A DNA stretch of 64,000 bases from UBA1431 sp002329665 (GTDB taxonomy: Bacteria > Bacillota > Clostridia > Christensenellales > UBA1431): contig JAXGXY010000001.1 of NCBI GenBank assembly GCA_040772545.1, positions 1,116,001 to 1,180,000 of the forward strand, given 5' to 3'. This document shows, piece after piece, positions 1-12,046 of the stretch; positions within the stretch are counted from its first letter, which is position 1, and every line of letters starts with the position of its first letter. Both the position numbers and the translations under genes were made by a program. A model generated the notes under the pieces. The model did not search any database. It saw only the letters and a list, made by a program, of their open reading frames with translations, and was not told the origin of the DNA.

Positions 1-366
1 CTTGACGTCGAACACGAGTTCGTCCGCCATCGCCCGCACAAGTGTCAGCCGGGAACCGTTTTCCTCAAAAGCGCTTCCGCAAACCGGCGTCCGGTCCCAA
101 AACCGGATGAACTGCCCCGCGTAGACTGCCGCGTCACAGATCTCAATCCGCACGTTGTCCAGGTGACACCATACCAGAATGCGGATGCGTTCCCTGCCAA
201 ACCGGGGATCCAGCGCAATCCGCAGCAGTTCGCTCAGGACCAGCCTGACCCTGAACGCTTCTTCCTCTCCGGCCCCGTCCATGTGCCCGACCACCCGTCG
301 CACACAGTACTTCAGCGCGTCCGTCCCCTCTATCTCAAAGCGCATCGCACAACCGTTTCCGTTCAT
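1..366 (-). CDS. Anti-sigma-factor-like ATPase-fold protein, 3' end cut by window edge
   Basis: The frame runs from an ATG at 366 (GAGGTG 5 nt upstream) off the window edge, giving 122 visible codons. The visible part looks like a GHKL/HATPase_c_2 fold of the RsbW type: a region reading LSELLRIALD sits where the N-box helix should be, followed by a strand-rich part with DNVRIEICD. The N-box Asn that holds Mg-ATP in active family members is absent, so catalysis is doubtful. It lies directly downstream of the SigB-like sigma gene on the same strand, suggesting a second regulator of that sigma factor. A TATAAT at 424-429 on the minus strand could give it its own promoter. The family assignment is moderate because the C-terminal G-boxes are off the window. 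Confidence 0.55.
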   Translation of the reverse strand, partial: MNGNGCAMRFEIEGTDALKYCVRRVVGHMDGAGEEEAFRVRLVLSELLRIALDPRFGRERIRILVWCHLDNVRIEICDAAVYAGQFIRFWDRTPVCGSAFEENGSRLTLVRAMADELVFDVK

Positions 367-463
367 ATTGCACCTCGCCGGCGGATTTTTTATCGGGCTG
401 GGCGCTTTGCCCGGACCTCATTAATTATAGTACCCGCCAGCCGACTGAGAGAAACCGGCTTTT

Positions 464-1246
464 TCAGCCTATCCCCTGCGCGCTATCAACGGAAGAGAAC
501 GCGTTCTTGAACCGCACGAGTATCTTGCGTTCGGTACGGGATATGTACATCTGGGAAACCCCGAGTTCCTTGGCCACCTGTCTCTGGCTCTTCTCTCGGA
601 AATAACGTTCGTTGATGATGAAGCGCTCCGTCTCGCTCAATGACCGCATCATTTTTTTTAGCAACATACGCATCTCAACGCGCTCGAAGCCGAGTTCTTC
701 ACCGCCGAGGATCTCGAGCAGGTCCGCGGATTCGTCGACGCCCGTTTTGGAGTCGAGCGAGGAAACGGAATACGCGCGCTGCGTTTCCATCAACTCGAGG
801 ACGGTTTCTACAGGGACGCCCAGAAACTCCGCGATGTCCCTGGGGCGCGGAATGCGGCCCAGCGTCTGCGTGAGTTCCAGTTTCGCGTCCTCCATCGCCT
901 TGATGAGTTCAACGTCCCTGCGGGAAACGCGGATGAGCCGCGTCCTGTCCCTGAAATAGTTTTTCACCTCGCCCACGATAGCCGGCATGCCGAAGACGGG
1001 GAACTTGACGCCCCGGTGCACGTCGAAGCGGTCGAACGCTTTGAGCATGGCCAGGGAAGCGACCTGGAACAGGTCGGCGTACTCCACGCCCCTGCCGGAA
1101 AATTTCCGCGCGACGATCTGGGCGATGTGCACGAACCGCGCAAAGAGTTCGTCCCGCGCGCGCATATCGCCTTGCTTCAGATAACGTTCGAAAAGCGCCG
1201 TCTCTTCCGGGTCGATATTATGCGTTTTCGGACGTTCCTCAGCCAT
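464..1246 (-). CDS. SigB/SigF/SigG-family RNA polymerase sigma factor (SigB-like)
   Basis: A 260-residue sigma-70 factor of the stress/sporulation subfamily. Region 2 is at about residues 30-80 (core-binding motif around YADLFQVASLAMLKAF, followed by the FPVFGMPAIVGEVKNYFRD stretch). Region 3 follows, and region 4 with the -35-reading helix (LSETERFIINERYF ... LGVSQMYISRTERK) lies near the C terminus. Length matches SigB (~260). The ATG at 1246 was chosen because GGAGG lies 7 nt upstream; another in-frame ATG at 1264 overlaps the stop of the preceding gene. It is the third gene of a STAS-ATPase-sigma operon, the arrangement that keeps this sigma class held by an anti-sigma factor. Sequence and the extra downstream ATPase favour a SigB-like rather than a SigF role. 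Confidence 0.9.
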   Translation of the reverse strand: MAEERPKTHNIDPEETALFERYLKQGDMRARDELFARFVHIAQIVARKFSGRGVEYADLFQVASLAMLKAFDRFDVHRGVKFPVFGMPAIVGEVKNYFRDRTRLIRVSRRDVELIKAMEDAKLELTQTLGRIPRPRDIAEFLGVPVETVLELMETQRAYSVSSLDSKTGVDESADLLEILGGEELGFERVEMRMLLKKMMRSLSETERFIINERYFREKSQRQVAKELGVSQMYISRTERKILVRFKNAFSSVDSAQGIG

Positions 1247-1260
1247 ATCAACCTCCGCCT

Positions 1261-1647
1261 TCATTGGGATGCCCTTTTTCGCATGGTTATGCTGTTGATG
1301 AACCCACCCTCGCTCCTGACTGCGGCATCGTCCATGAGCGCCTGTAGCAGATAACGGCTCAGCTCGTTTTCGTTCTGCTGGCTTTCGGCCTTGTTGTCGG
1401 CGTTTCCCTTCCCCCGAACGGCGGCGTGAAATACATCCGTGGTCAGCCTGAAATCGAGCGTGATGTCGTCGAGGTTCCACGGCTGGTTCATCAGCATGAT
1501 GCACGCCTCGGCGACCGCCGCTTTCACATCCTCGATCTCTTCGACGTTGAATCCCATCCGGTTGGCGAGGCCGGCGGCCGTCAATCGCACGACGAGAAGA
1601 TACTCGGGCTGGGCCGGGATACACAACCTTACGCCGTCTCTGCTCAT
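1261..1647 (-). CDS. RsbW-like anti-sigma factor with degenerate ATP-binding motifs
   Basis: A 128-residue protein in the position of RsbW/SpoIIAB: it overlaps the STAS gene by 4 nt (ATGA) and precedes the sigma gene. The order of elements matches RsbW, with AEACIMLMNQ at the N-box and RYLLQALMDDAAV near the C-terminal helix. The N-box Asn of EACTNA-type motifs is replaced by Met, and the glycine-rich GLGL segment before the last helix is missing. The usual kinase activity on the STAS partner may therefore be lost, leaving a binding protein. This is my reading of motifs, not a test. Expected role: bind the sigma factor until the STAS protein displaces it. Confidence 0.75.
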   Translation of the reverse strand: MSRDGVRLCIPAQPEYLLVVRLTAAGLANRMGFNVEEIEDVKAAVAEACIMLMNQPWNLDDITLDFRLTTDVFHAAVRGKGNADNKAESQQNENELSRYLLQALMDDAAVRSEGGFINSITMRKRASQ

Positions 1648-1961
1648 TTCGCCTCTCCCTCCATGGAGAAGATCTTTTCCAGCCCGGTTATCGTAAACAG
1701 CTTGCGGATATACGGCTTGGTGTTTATTATCCTGATCCCCTTGTCGTAATCCTTTGCCTTTTTGAGCAGCGCGACGAGCGCGCCCAGGCCCGTGCTGTCG
1801 ATATAATTCAAGTCACTGCAGTCTATGACGATGTCCGACTTGTGCTCTTCGATCATGAGCGCCAGCTTCTCTTTAAGCTCGGGTGCTGCATAAATATCGA
1901 TGTCCCCTTTGAGGCGCGCCGTTAATTCATCCGTCATAGGATCATATTTTGCCTCTACCAT
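1644..1961 (-). CDS. STAS-domain anti-sigma factor antagonist (RsbV/SpoIIAA-like)
   Basis: A 105-residue single STAS domain. The phosphorylatable serine lies in the motif YIDSTGLGALVAL (about residues 53-65), and the preceding strand reads DIVIDCSDL. In the family the unphosphorylated form binds the anti-sigma ATPase and frees the sigma factor. It is the first gene of the operon, 4-nt overlapped with the RsbW-like gene. Start at 1961 is supported by GAAAGGG 8 nt upstream. Its serine is intact even though the partner kinase appears degenerate, so phosphorylation may come from another kinase. Confidence 0.9.
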   Translation of the reverse strand: MVEAKYDPMTDELTARLKGDIDIYAAPELKEKLALMIEEHKSDIVIDCSDLNYIDSTGLGALVALLKKAKDYDKGIRIINTKPYIRKLFTITGLEKIFSMEGEAK

Positions 1962-2282
1962 GCATAACGCCCTTTCAAATCATATTGTTTTAGCCGGGCT
2001 CTCTCTCTTTGCGCGTTCCGACCCGAATCCTCCGATTACCGATACACACCAATTATAACGTCTATTTTAACATTTTGCTACATATTATTGCAAATTCTGC
2101 GATTATTTGGTATTAAAGGACGGCTTATCCACTGAAAAAATGCAACGCGCAGCCCATTTTGTAAGTTTTCGCTTCGTTAATATTCATCGGGTTTTTTATG
2201 CGCGCGCAACACTGATTTGCATATATTCACAAACGGTCCATATATTCGGTGTCACCGTCCCCTTTTTGCCTTTCACCGGCCA
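1962..2282. other. Intergenic region upstream of the STAS-sigma operon
   Basis: AT-rich non-coding stretch. The part nearest the STAS gene holds the minus-strand promoter described separately (2052-2093). I see no convincing gene, RNA structure or strong terminator between 2100 and the end of the macro-domain gene. Confidence 0.5.
2064..2093 (-). promoter_or_regulatory. Candidate sigma-A promoter for the STAS-sigma operon
   Basis: On the minus strand TTGCAA (2088-2093) and TAAAAT (2064-2069) are separated by 18 nt. A second -10-like TATAAT lies just downstream at 2052-2057. Either could initiate about 90-100 nt before the STAS start codon. Confidence 0.5.
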
Positions 2283-2816
2283 TTATTCCATCGCATCGTA
2301 TTCATCGAGAAGGCGCCGGTAGGCCGCGAGCGTCCCCGGATCGAAACAGACGAACACGACGCTGTCGGGCGCGCCGTCCTTTGCGAGCGCGTCCAGTACG
2401 GTATTTACGGCCACCGGCGCGGCCAGCTCCACCGGGTACCCGTATACGCCGGTGCTGACGGACGGGAAGGCGACGGACTTCAGGCCGTGGTCTTTCGCGA
2501 TGCGCATGCATTCCCTGTAACAGGACGCGAGCAGTTCAGGCTCGCCCTTCGTCCCACCGGCCCAGACCGGTCCGACCGTGTGGATTACGTAACGGGCCTT
2601 CAGGCCGTGGCCTCCGGTCATCTTCGCTTCCCCGGTCGCACAGCCGCCCAGCCCTGCGCATTCCTGCCGCAGCCCGGGTCCCGCTGCCCTGTGTATCGCG
2701 CCGTCCACGCCTCCGCCTCCCAACAGCGTCCGGTTCGCCGCGTTCACGATGGCGTCCACGGAGTATTCCGTGATGTCCCCCAACTCGGCTCTCACCCTGC
2801 GCGATATGTCCTTCAT
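2283..2816 (-). CDS. Macro-domain protein, probable O-acetyl-ADP-ribose deacetylase
   Basis: A 177-residue macro domain filling the whole protein. Characteristic motifs are GDIT near residue 13, VDAIVNAAN (ribose/ADP contact), GGGGVDGAIHRAAG, the VIHTVGPVW strand and the SVSTGVYGYP loop that holds the diphosphate. These match the YmdB/MacroD class, which hydrolyse O-acetyl-ADP-ribose or mono-ADP-ribosyl esters. Start 2816 is preferred over 2861 because AGGGGG lies upstream at good spacing and the extra residues are not family-like. No partner (sirtuin or ADP-ribosyltransferase) is adjacent, so the substrate is unknown. Confidence 0.88.
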   Translation of the reverse strand: MKDISRRVRAELGDITEYSVDAIVNAANRTLLGGGGVDGAIHRAAGPGLRQECAGLGGCATGEAKMTGGHGLKARYVIHTVGPVWAGGTKGEPELLASCYRECMRIAKDHGLKSVAFPSVSTGVYGYPVELAAPVAVNTVLDALAKDGAPDSVVFVCFDPGTLAAYRRLLDEYDAME

Positions 2817-2878
2817 ATGCCATGCCCCCTGTTCTTTAATAAAGATAGCCCTTTGATCCACCGGTCCGCCGCGCCGGT

Positions 2879-3238
2879 TTATGGCTCCAGCAATGCGAAT
2901 ACCAGCAATGCGGCAAGCACCAGGAATAATTCGACGATGACGGGTATCAGATGGCGCCTGAACCCTCTTTGGGGCGATCCGCCGTCCCGGGACACGCCTT
3001 CATCCCTCAAATAGATGTAAGCCTGTCCATTCAACGCGATGCCGCTTCTCGCGCATCTAATGAGACCGGCCTTTTCCAGTTCCGCTATCGCGGCGCGAAC
3101 GGCTTCTTCGTCCCGGTCATTGAAATGACCGCACAGGATTTCCCTGCTGACGAGGCCCGTATCGGAAACGCCGATGGCGCTGAACAAAAAGACGAGCATT
3201 TCCTCGGAAAACCGAGACAGCGTCGCGCCGTTTTCCAT
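2879..3238 (-). CDS. Small protein with winged-helix-like domain and C-terminal membrane anchor
   Basis: A 119-residue protein not recognised as a named family. Residues ~1-80 look like a small helical/winged-helix fold (FSEEMLVFLFSAIG ... EEAVRAAIAELEKAGLI, where 'ELEKAGLI' is typical of wing-helix DNA-binding domains). Residues ~97-117 form one hydrophobic helix (LIPVIVELFLVLAALLVFALL), giving a tail-anchored layout. Start 3238 has AGAGGTGG upstream; a longer start at 3292 lacks one. It is divergent from the GT-GtrA gene and shares the upstream region with it. Confidence 0.55.
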   Translation of the reverse strand: MENGATLSRFSEEMLVFLFSAIGVSDTGLVSREILCGHFNDRDEEAVRAAIAELEKAGLIRCARSGIALNGQAYIYLRDEGVSRDGGSPQRGFRRHLIPVIVELFLVLAALLVFALLEP

Positions 3239-3284
3239 GTTCCCACCTCTGCTATCGCCGGGCAAACAGCCGTCCCCGGCCCGG

Positions 3285-3314
3285 TTGCGCACAACCCCGT
3301 CGCCATACTATAAT
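3285..3314 (+). promoter_or_regulatory. Candidate promoter for the GT2-GtrA gene
   Basis: TTGCGC (3285-3290) and a perfect TATAAT (3309-3314) are separated by 18 nt, about 70 nt upstream of the proposed TTG start. Confidence 0.5.
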
Positions 3315-3386
3315 GATGCCGTAGCGTCGTTGTCAGGCGCGAAATCACGCATGCAACGCGCGGTCAGAAAGCGGGGTGATGCAGCG

Positions 3387-4415
3387 TTGAAAGCCGCCGT
3401 ACTGATACCAGCTTATAACCCCGGCATGGATTTGGCAAGGCTCGTCGAAGGATTGGCGGCGGAAGGCGTAACGCGTGTCATTATCGCAAACGCCGGGGGC
3501 GAAAACGCGGCACCGCCCGTTTTCGAAGCCCTGCGTGCGATAAGCGGGTGCCACGTCCTGCATGCCGGCGAGGATATGAGCCGCGGCCGAGCGCTGAAAC
3601 AGGGCTTTGCCTATATCCGCGAACACTTCCCCGACGCCTTGGGCGTCGTGACCGTAGAAAGCGGCCGGGGTTTTCGCGCCGCGGACGTCGTTTTAGCCGT
3701 TCGGGCCATCGAAGCCGGCTCAGACGGCATCCTTCTAGGTCGTCCCGGCGGCGCGAAAGGAACGGCAACGGCCGCGGGGCGCATCGTGCGCTTCTCTTTT
3801 GGCCTGCTGGCCGGCATAAGGGTCGCTGACCCGTTCGCCGGCCTACGGGGCTACCCCGCGCCCACACTCGGCTGGCTTCATCAAACCCGCCGGGAAAACG
3901 AGGCGTGCGAGCCCGGCGTCCTTCTCGCGGCAGCGCGCGACGGCATCCCGGTGACGGAAATCGCGCTCGAACCCTCTTGCCGGGCACAAACGCGCGTATC
4001 CTTTTTGTCCTTCCTTCGCGTCTACCTCCTGCTGGTCCTGTTTGCGTCTTCTTCCCTCGTGTCCTACCTGGTCGACATCGGGCTCTATGCGCTGCTCATC
4101 GTTACGGTCTTCGAATCCGCCGCCGACCCCATACTTTACTCCACCGTCGTCGCGCGCGTGTTTTCGTCGCTCCTCAACTTCGCGTTAAACAAAAGGGTCG
4201 TTTTCCGTGACATGCGCAGCGATCACTCCGTCCTCGTGCGCTACATCGTGTTGACGCTGCTGCGCATGCTCGCTTCTTACGCGGGCGTGTTCGCCCTTAC
4301 CGCAGCCCTTTTCATCGACTCGCGGATCGTCAAGATCGGCGTGGACCTCGTCCTGTTCTTCGTCGGTTTCCGCGTCCAGCAAAGCTGGGTGTTCTCTCAG
4401 CCGGCAAAGCGTTGA
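3387..4415 (+). CDS. GT2-like domain fused to GtrA membrane domain, transferase motifs eroded
   Basis: A 342-residue fusion. Residues ~1-210 have a GT-A (family 2) layout starting AAVLIPAYNPG. Residues ~220-340 are a GtrA-like four-helix membrane domain (LVSYLVDIGLYALL ... LLNFALNKRVVF ... QQSWVF), the type that handles undecaprenyl-phosphate sugars. The usual DDGS of the nucleotide-binding strand reads NAGG here, and the DAD/DxD metal site reads ESGRG, so catalytic competence is doubtful. The TTG at 3387 was chosen because GGGGTGA lies 8 nt upstream; the in-frame ATG at 3351 has no ribosome site. If active it would glycosylate a lipid carrier for envelope polymers. Confidence 0.8.
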   Translation: MKAAVLIPAYNPGMDLARLVEGLAAEGVTRVIIANAGGENAAPPVFEALRAISGCHVLHAGEDMSRGRALKQGFAYIREHFPDALGVVTVESGRGFRAADVVLAVRAIEAGSDGILLGRPGGAKGTATAAGRIVRFSFGLLAGIRVADPFAGLRGYPAPTLGWLHQTRRENEACEPGVLLAAARDGIPVTEIALEPSCRAQTRVSFLSFLRVYLLLVLFASSSLVSYLVDIGLYALLIVTVFESAADPILYSTVVARVFSSLLNFALNKRVVFRDMRSDHSVLVRYIVLTLLRMLASYAGVFALTAALFIDSRIVKIGVDLVLFFVGFRVQQSWVFSQPAKR

Positions 4416-4454
4416 CTTAGTTCCTGCTGGAACCTGTTCCCGTACCCGAACCCG

Positions 4455-4483
4455 TTGCATTCTCTGTTTTCAAGTGGTAAAAT
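4455..4483 (+). promoter_or_regulatory. Candidate promoter of tRNA-Leu
   Basis: TTGCAT (4455-4460) and TAAAAT (4478-4483) with a 17-nt spacer end 12 nt before the tRNA 5' end. Confidence 0.55.
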
Positions 4484-4495
4484 GGTTTAGTTCGC

Positions 4496-4582
4496 GCCGA
4501 AGTGGTGGAATTGGCAGACGCGCTGGACTCAAAATCCAGTATGGGCGACCATGTGTGGGTTCGAGTCCCACCTTCGGCACCA
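4496..4582 (+). tRNA. tRNA-Leu (CAA)
   Basis: An 87-nt type II tRNA with a 7-bp acceptor stem (GCCGAAG with CTTCGGC), anticodon stem CTGGA/TCCAG around loop CTCAAAA (anticodon CAA), a long variable arm and a T-arm containing GGTTCGAGTCCC. The CCA end is encoded (4580-4582). Its 3' 23 nt are copied twice more in the following tandem repeat. Confidence 0.95.
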
Positions 4583-5101
4583 AAGTGAACCCCCGAGCAA
4601 AGCCCGGGGGTCCCCCTTTGTCGAGGGTGCGGGCGAAGAACCCACAACAAAAAGCCCGAATACAGATAGAGGCCTGTCGCAGAAAATACCTCAGTATGAA
4701 TCGACCGTCTTTTATCCTGTACGCGCCAGTCGGGCTCCGACTTCGAGTCCCACCTTCGGCACCAAAGGGGGACCCCCGAGCAAAGCCCGGGGGTCCCCCT
4801 TTGTCGAGGGTGCGGGCGAAGAACCCACAACAAAAAGCCCGAATACAGATAGAGGCCTGTCGCAGAAAATACCTCAGTATGAATCGACCGTCTTTTATCC
4901 TGTACGCGCCAGTCGGGCTCCGACTTCGAGTCCCACCTTCGGCACCAAAGGGGGACCCCCGAGCAAAGCCCGGGGGTCCCCCTTTGTCGAGGGTGCGGGC
5001 GAAGAACCCACAACAAAAAGCCCGAATACAGATAGAAGCCTGTCGCAGAAAATACCTCAGTATGAATCCGCCGTCTTTTATCCTGCACGCGCCTATCTAG
5101 C
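4560..5101 (+). repeat. Three ~183-bp tandem repeats that include the 3' end of tRNA-Leu
   Basis: The 26-nt block beginning TTCGAGTCCCACC and ending at the CCA-AAG junction recurs at 4560, 4742 and 4925, spacings of 182 and 183 nt. Between blocks, each unit has a strong hairpin (ACCCCCG with CGGGGGT around GCAAAGC) followed by near-identical sequence. The first two units differ by single bases; the third diverges after about 5080. The unit length is close to 61 codons, so open frames run through both strands, but they show no ribosome sites or protein-like composition. Likely a tandem duplication or stacked attachment-site-like remnant at the tRNA end. Confidence 0.9.
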
Positions 5102-5201
5102 TCCGAGCGCGGTTATCGCCAATAGATCCGGACATACCCCGCCCGAACAACCTCTTCGGAGCCCCGCCCAAGTAAACCACGCGAAGCCTTGGCTTTGCAT
5201 G

Positions 5202-5286
5202 GAAGAGGGAGCAACGGAGCGCAAACGAAGAACCCCTGAATTGTAAAACAATTCAGGGGTTCTGAGCGGAGCGCAGTCCGCTCCTA
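5202..5286 (+). repeat. Dispersed GGAGCRACGGAGCG / TGCTCCGACG hairpin repeat, copy 1
   Basis: Starts with GGGAGCAACGGAGCG and ends with GGAGCGCAGTCCGCTCC. Its centre is an inverted repeat around an ACCCCTGAATTG arm and its complement, which could act as a terminator. It lies between the tRNA-Leu repeats and tRNA-Asn. Other copies are listed below. Confidence 0.6.
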
Positions 5287-5288
5287 CG

Positions 5289-5363
5289 TGGCTCCTCAGG
5301 TAGGATTTGAACCTACGGCCCTCCGGTTAACAGCCGGATGCTCTACCGCTGAGCTACTGAGGA
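5289..5363 (-). tRNA. tRNA-Asn (GTT)
   Basis: A 75-nt tRNA with acceptor TCCTCAG/CTGAGGA, anticodon stem TCCGG/CCGGA around loop CTGTTAA (anticodon GTT), T-arm GTAGGTTCAAATCCTAC and encoded CCA. It starts 9 nt after the 5S rRNA end, so it is the last gene of the rRNA operon. Confidence 0.95.
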
Positions 5364-5372
5364 ATATTGGAA

Positions 5373-5488
<116 letters not shown>

Positions 5489-5828
5489 AACTTCGTCGTA
5501 GCAAACTTCGCTTTGCTCTGAATCCCCTTTACGCTTCGCGATCGGGGATTCTTCGCCCCGCTCCGTTGCTCCTCCTCTTCCATGCAAAGCTACGCTTTGC
5601 ATGGTTTTCCCGGGGAGGGTTTTAGCGGGGATTTTGAAGGTAGGGCTACTGCGTCGTAGCAAACTACGCTCCGCTGCGCCTCCATTTTGGCGCGGGTAAT
5701 GGTGCCTGCTCGTATTCGAGCGTCATCCCGGCATATTAATTGCCGTAGGACCAAACACCCTCAAAACCGCATAACGCCGTTTGTGCGAGAAACGTAAGGT
5801 TTGCGCCTTAACGCAGCGCCTGAAAATC
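5489..5828 (-). repeat. 23S-5S spacer carrying dispersed hairpin repeats
   Basis: No gene seen. Most of 5495-5690 is the dispersed repeat family in reverse orientation: CGTAGCAAAC..., CGCTCCGTTGCTCCTCCTC and small GCAAAGC/GCTTTGC hairpins. It also contains GGGGATTCTTCGCCCCGCTCCG, which recurs near 58626. The spacer is therefore longer than a typical 23S-5S spacer. The last ~70 nt before 23S are unique. Confidence 0.6.
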
Positions 5829-8765
<2,937 letters not shown>

Positions 8766-9098
8766 GTCTCTTCCCTTGACTCTTGTTTTACCAAGCGAAT
8801 CTTTCAGTATGCTGCACTTTCCTTCTAAAAGCGCATCTTACCCTTTTCTTGCTCTCGCTTTACTTCGTTATGCGGTTTTCAAGGTGCTCTTCTTCCGGAA
8901 AGCCTCCGGCTTTCCTTGCCGCATTCGGGCCTTCGGCCCTATGCGGATTCCTGGTCGGTTGAAATGTTACTTCGCAACATTTCTTCCCCAATCTGACGCG
9001 CATGTCGCCAGATTGGATTGACATGGGGGATTGCGATCCCCCATACCCCCTGGAACGTTCTGCCTTCCAGAAGGTGAGGCCCCAGCGCCTCTCACGTT
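8766..9098 (-). other. tRNA-Ile to 23S spacer (processing region)
   Basis: Non-coding part of the internal transcribed spacer. It includes small hairpins (for example GGAAAGCC/GGCTTTCC near 8898-8920 and GCATTCGGGCC/GGCCCTATGC near 8920-8945) and an imperfect inverted repeat around 8985-9020. I see no additional tRNA. Confidence 0.5.
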
Positions 9099-9202
9099 AA
9101 AGGAGGAGCGACGGAGCGCGCGAGCTTTCGGGCTTTGCCCGTAAGCGAGCGAAGCGCAGTCCGCTCCGACGCGGGAGCAGAGCGTAGTTTGCTCCGACGC
9201 GG
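9099..9202 (-). repeat. Dispersed hairpin repeat, copy next to tRNA-Ile
   Basis: Reads AAGGAGGAGCGACGGAGCG, an internal hairpin (GGGCTTTGCCC with flanks), GAGCGAAGCGCAGTCCGCTCC, then GGAGCAGAGCGTAGTTTGC and TCCGACGCG directly against the CCA end of tRNA-Ile. It contains two versions of the right-hand end in tandem. Confidence 0.65.
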
Positions 9203-9279
<77 letters not shown>

Positions 9280-9330
9280 ACACAGCCCTTCCCGAGTACC
9301 TCCCCGCAAAGCGCAAGCTTTGTGGGGATA

Positions 9331-9647
9331 AGGAGGAGCAACGGAGCGTTGCGACGAATCCCCGCCGCGCAAAGCGCTTAGGGGGTTCGGAGCAGAGCGT
9401 AGTTTGCTCCGACGCGTTGGTGGAGATGAGCGGATTCGAACCGCTGACCCCCTGCGTGCAAGGCAGGTGCTCTCCCAGCTGAGCTACACCCCCGTCGCCT
9501 TCCGCATTCGGGCCCTTCGGGCCCTCTGCGGATTTCCTGGCCGGTTGAAACGCCGCTCCCGGCGCCGTTTCTTCACCGATTCGCCGCACATGTCGCTGAA
9601 CATGGGAGCCTCCGCCCCCATACCCCCGGGGACGTCCTTACGTCCAG
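9331..9647 (-). repeat. ITS duplication, copy 1 (contains intact tRNA-Ala)
   Basis: This 317-nt segment is repeated almost identically at 9749-10038. It comprises one dispersed-repeat copy, tRNA-Ala and about 150 nt of flank with GCATTCGGGCCCTTCGGGCC-type hairpins and an ACATGTCGCTGAACATGG stretch. The copies differ by scattered substitutions and by two deletions in copy 2. Confidence 0.85.
9418..9493 (-). tRNA. tRNA-Ala (TGC)
   Basis: A 76-nt tRNA with acceptor GGGGGTG paired to CATCTCC (with G-U pairs), anticodon TGC in loop CTTGCAC, T-arm AGCGGTTCGAATCCGCT and encoded CCA. It precedes tRNA-Ile in transcription order (16S-Ala-Ile-23S). Confidence 0.96.
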
Positions 9648-9748
9648 AGGAAGCTGCTCCAGCGTTTCCTTCGTAGCACTTCCCAAGCAAAACTCCCTAC
9701 GGAGCTTTTCCCGGGCATCTCACTGCAAAGCACAGCTTTGCAGTGAAG

Positions 9749-10038
9749 AGGAGGAGCAACGGAGCGTTGCGACGAATCCCCGCCGCGCAAAGCGCTTAGG
9801 GGGTTCGGAGTGGAGCGTAGTTTGCTCCGACGAGAACCGCTGACCCCCTGCGTGCAAGGCAGGTGCTCTCCCAGCTGAGCTACACCCCCCTTCCGCATTC
9901 GGGCCCTTCGGGCCCTCTGCGGATTTCCTGGCCGGTTGAAACGCCGCTCCCGGCGCCGTTTCTTCACCGATTCGCCGCACATGTCGCTGAACATGGGAGC
10001 CTCCGCCCCCATACCCCCGGGGACGTGCTTACGTCCAA
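9749..10038 (-). repeat. ITS duplication, copy 2 (contains truncated tRNA-Ala)
   Basis: Second copy of 9331-9647, offset by about 418 nt. It has lost roughly 22 nt covering the tRNA-Ala acceptor 3' strand, CCA and part of the T-arm, plus 4 nt upstream of the tRNA. Confidence 0.85.
9834..9889 (-). pseudogene. Truncated tRNA-Ala remnant
   Basis: The 5' acceptor strand, D-arm, anticodon arm (TGC) and the first half of the T-arm are identical to the intact tRNA-Ala. The sequence then breaks at GGTTC into dispersed-repeat DNA, so no acceptor stem can form and CCA is missing. It lies in the same transcript as the real tRNA-Ala. Confidence 0.9.
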
Positions 10039-10204
10039 GAGTGAAGCCCGCTCCCTGCCGTTGAGGCAGGAATGCCATCTTAACATAGTTAAATTACATT
10101 AAGACGCCCAGCGGCCTCAAAACCATACAGTACCCCTTCGCCGATGTCGCTTGCCAGAAACACTATCGACCTATGAAGTACGATTCTCTCGAATCCTTAC
10201 TCCC

Positions 10205-11745
<1,541 letters not shown>

Positions 11746-12046
11746 TAAATCCTTTGTCCCGCCCCGCGCTTCTTCTCTCAAAACACCGGACGGGTTTCTC
11801 TTTAACTCAAAGTCTCTCTGGCTTCTTCTTTGTCTGTCTCTTACCTTGCTTAGGTGTACTGTATAGTTTTCAAGCTGCTGCCTTCCCGCCTCTTTAAGGC
11901 GCGAGTGTTATTGTAACACAATCATGTGTGGCCTTACAACAACATCATATCCTGTCTAATCCGTCCTATTGCGTCTAATTCGGATTCCTTCGCATATAAT
12001 CTGCATCATACTATATAATTCGCGCTATTTTTCATTAATTCGCCGT
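11746..12046 (-). other. rRNA operon leader and promoter region
   Basis: About 300 nt of AT-richer DNA between 16S and lysS. It contains the candidate rRNA promoter (11910-11939) and further upstream -10-like hexamers (minus TTATAT near 11993 and 12013) that could be tandem promoters or an UP-like region. No coding potential is seen. No obvious strong terminator for lysS is visible here. Confidence 0.5.
11910..11939 (-). promoter_or_regulatory. Candidate rRNA operon promoter
   Basis: On the minus strand TTGTAA (11934-11939) and TACAAT (11910-11915) with an 18-nt spacer. It lies about 165 nt before the 16S 5' end, a usual distance for an rRNA leader. Confidence 0.5.

Noticed and set aside
464..1961. 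Reading the sigma operon as spoIIAA-spoIIAB-sigF
   Set aside because: Sigma and STAS sequences fit SigB better, the anti-sigma factor lacks SpoIIAB ATP motifs, and a second ATPase gene follows.
4417..5100. Long open frames on both strands through the tRNA-Leu tandem repeats
   Set aside because: The 183-bp unit is a multiple of three, so frames stay open by repetition. No ribosome site, low-complexity composition, and the frames read through tRNA sequence.
4496..5101. Prophage or integrative element inserted at tRNA-Leu
   Set aside because: No integrase, excisionase or foreign-looking genes within the next kilobases; the rRNA operon follows directly.
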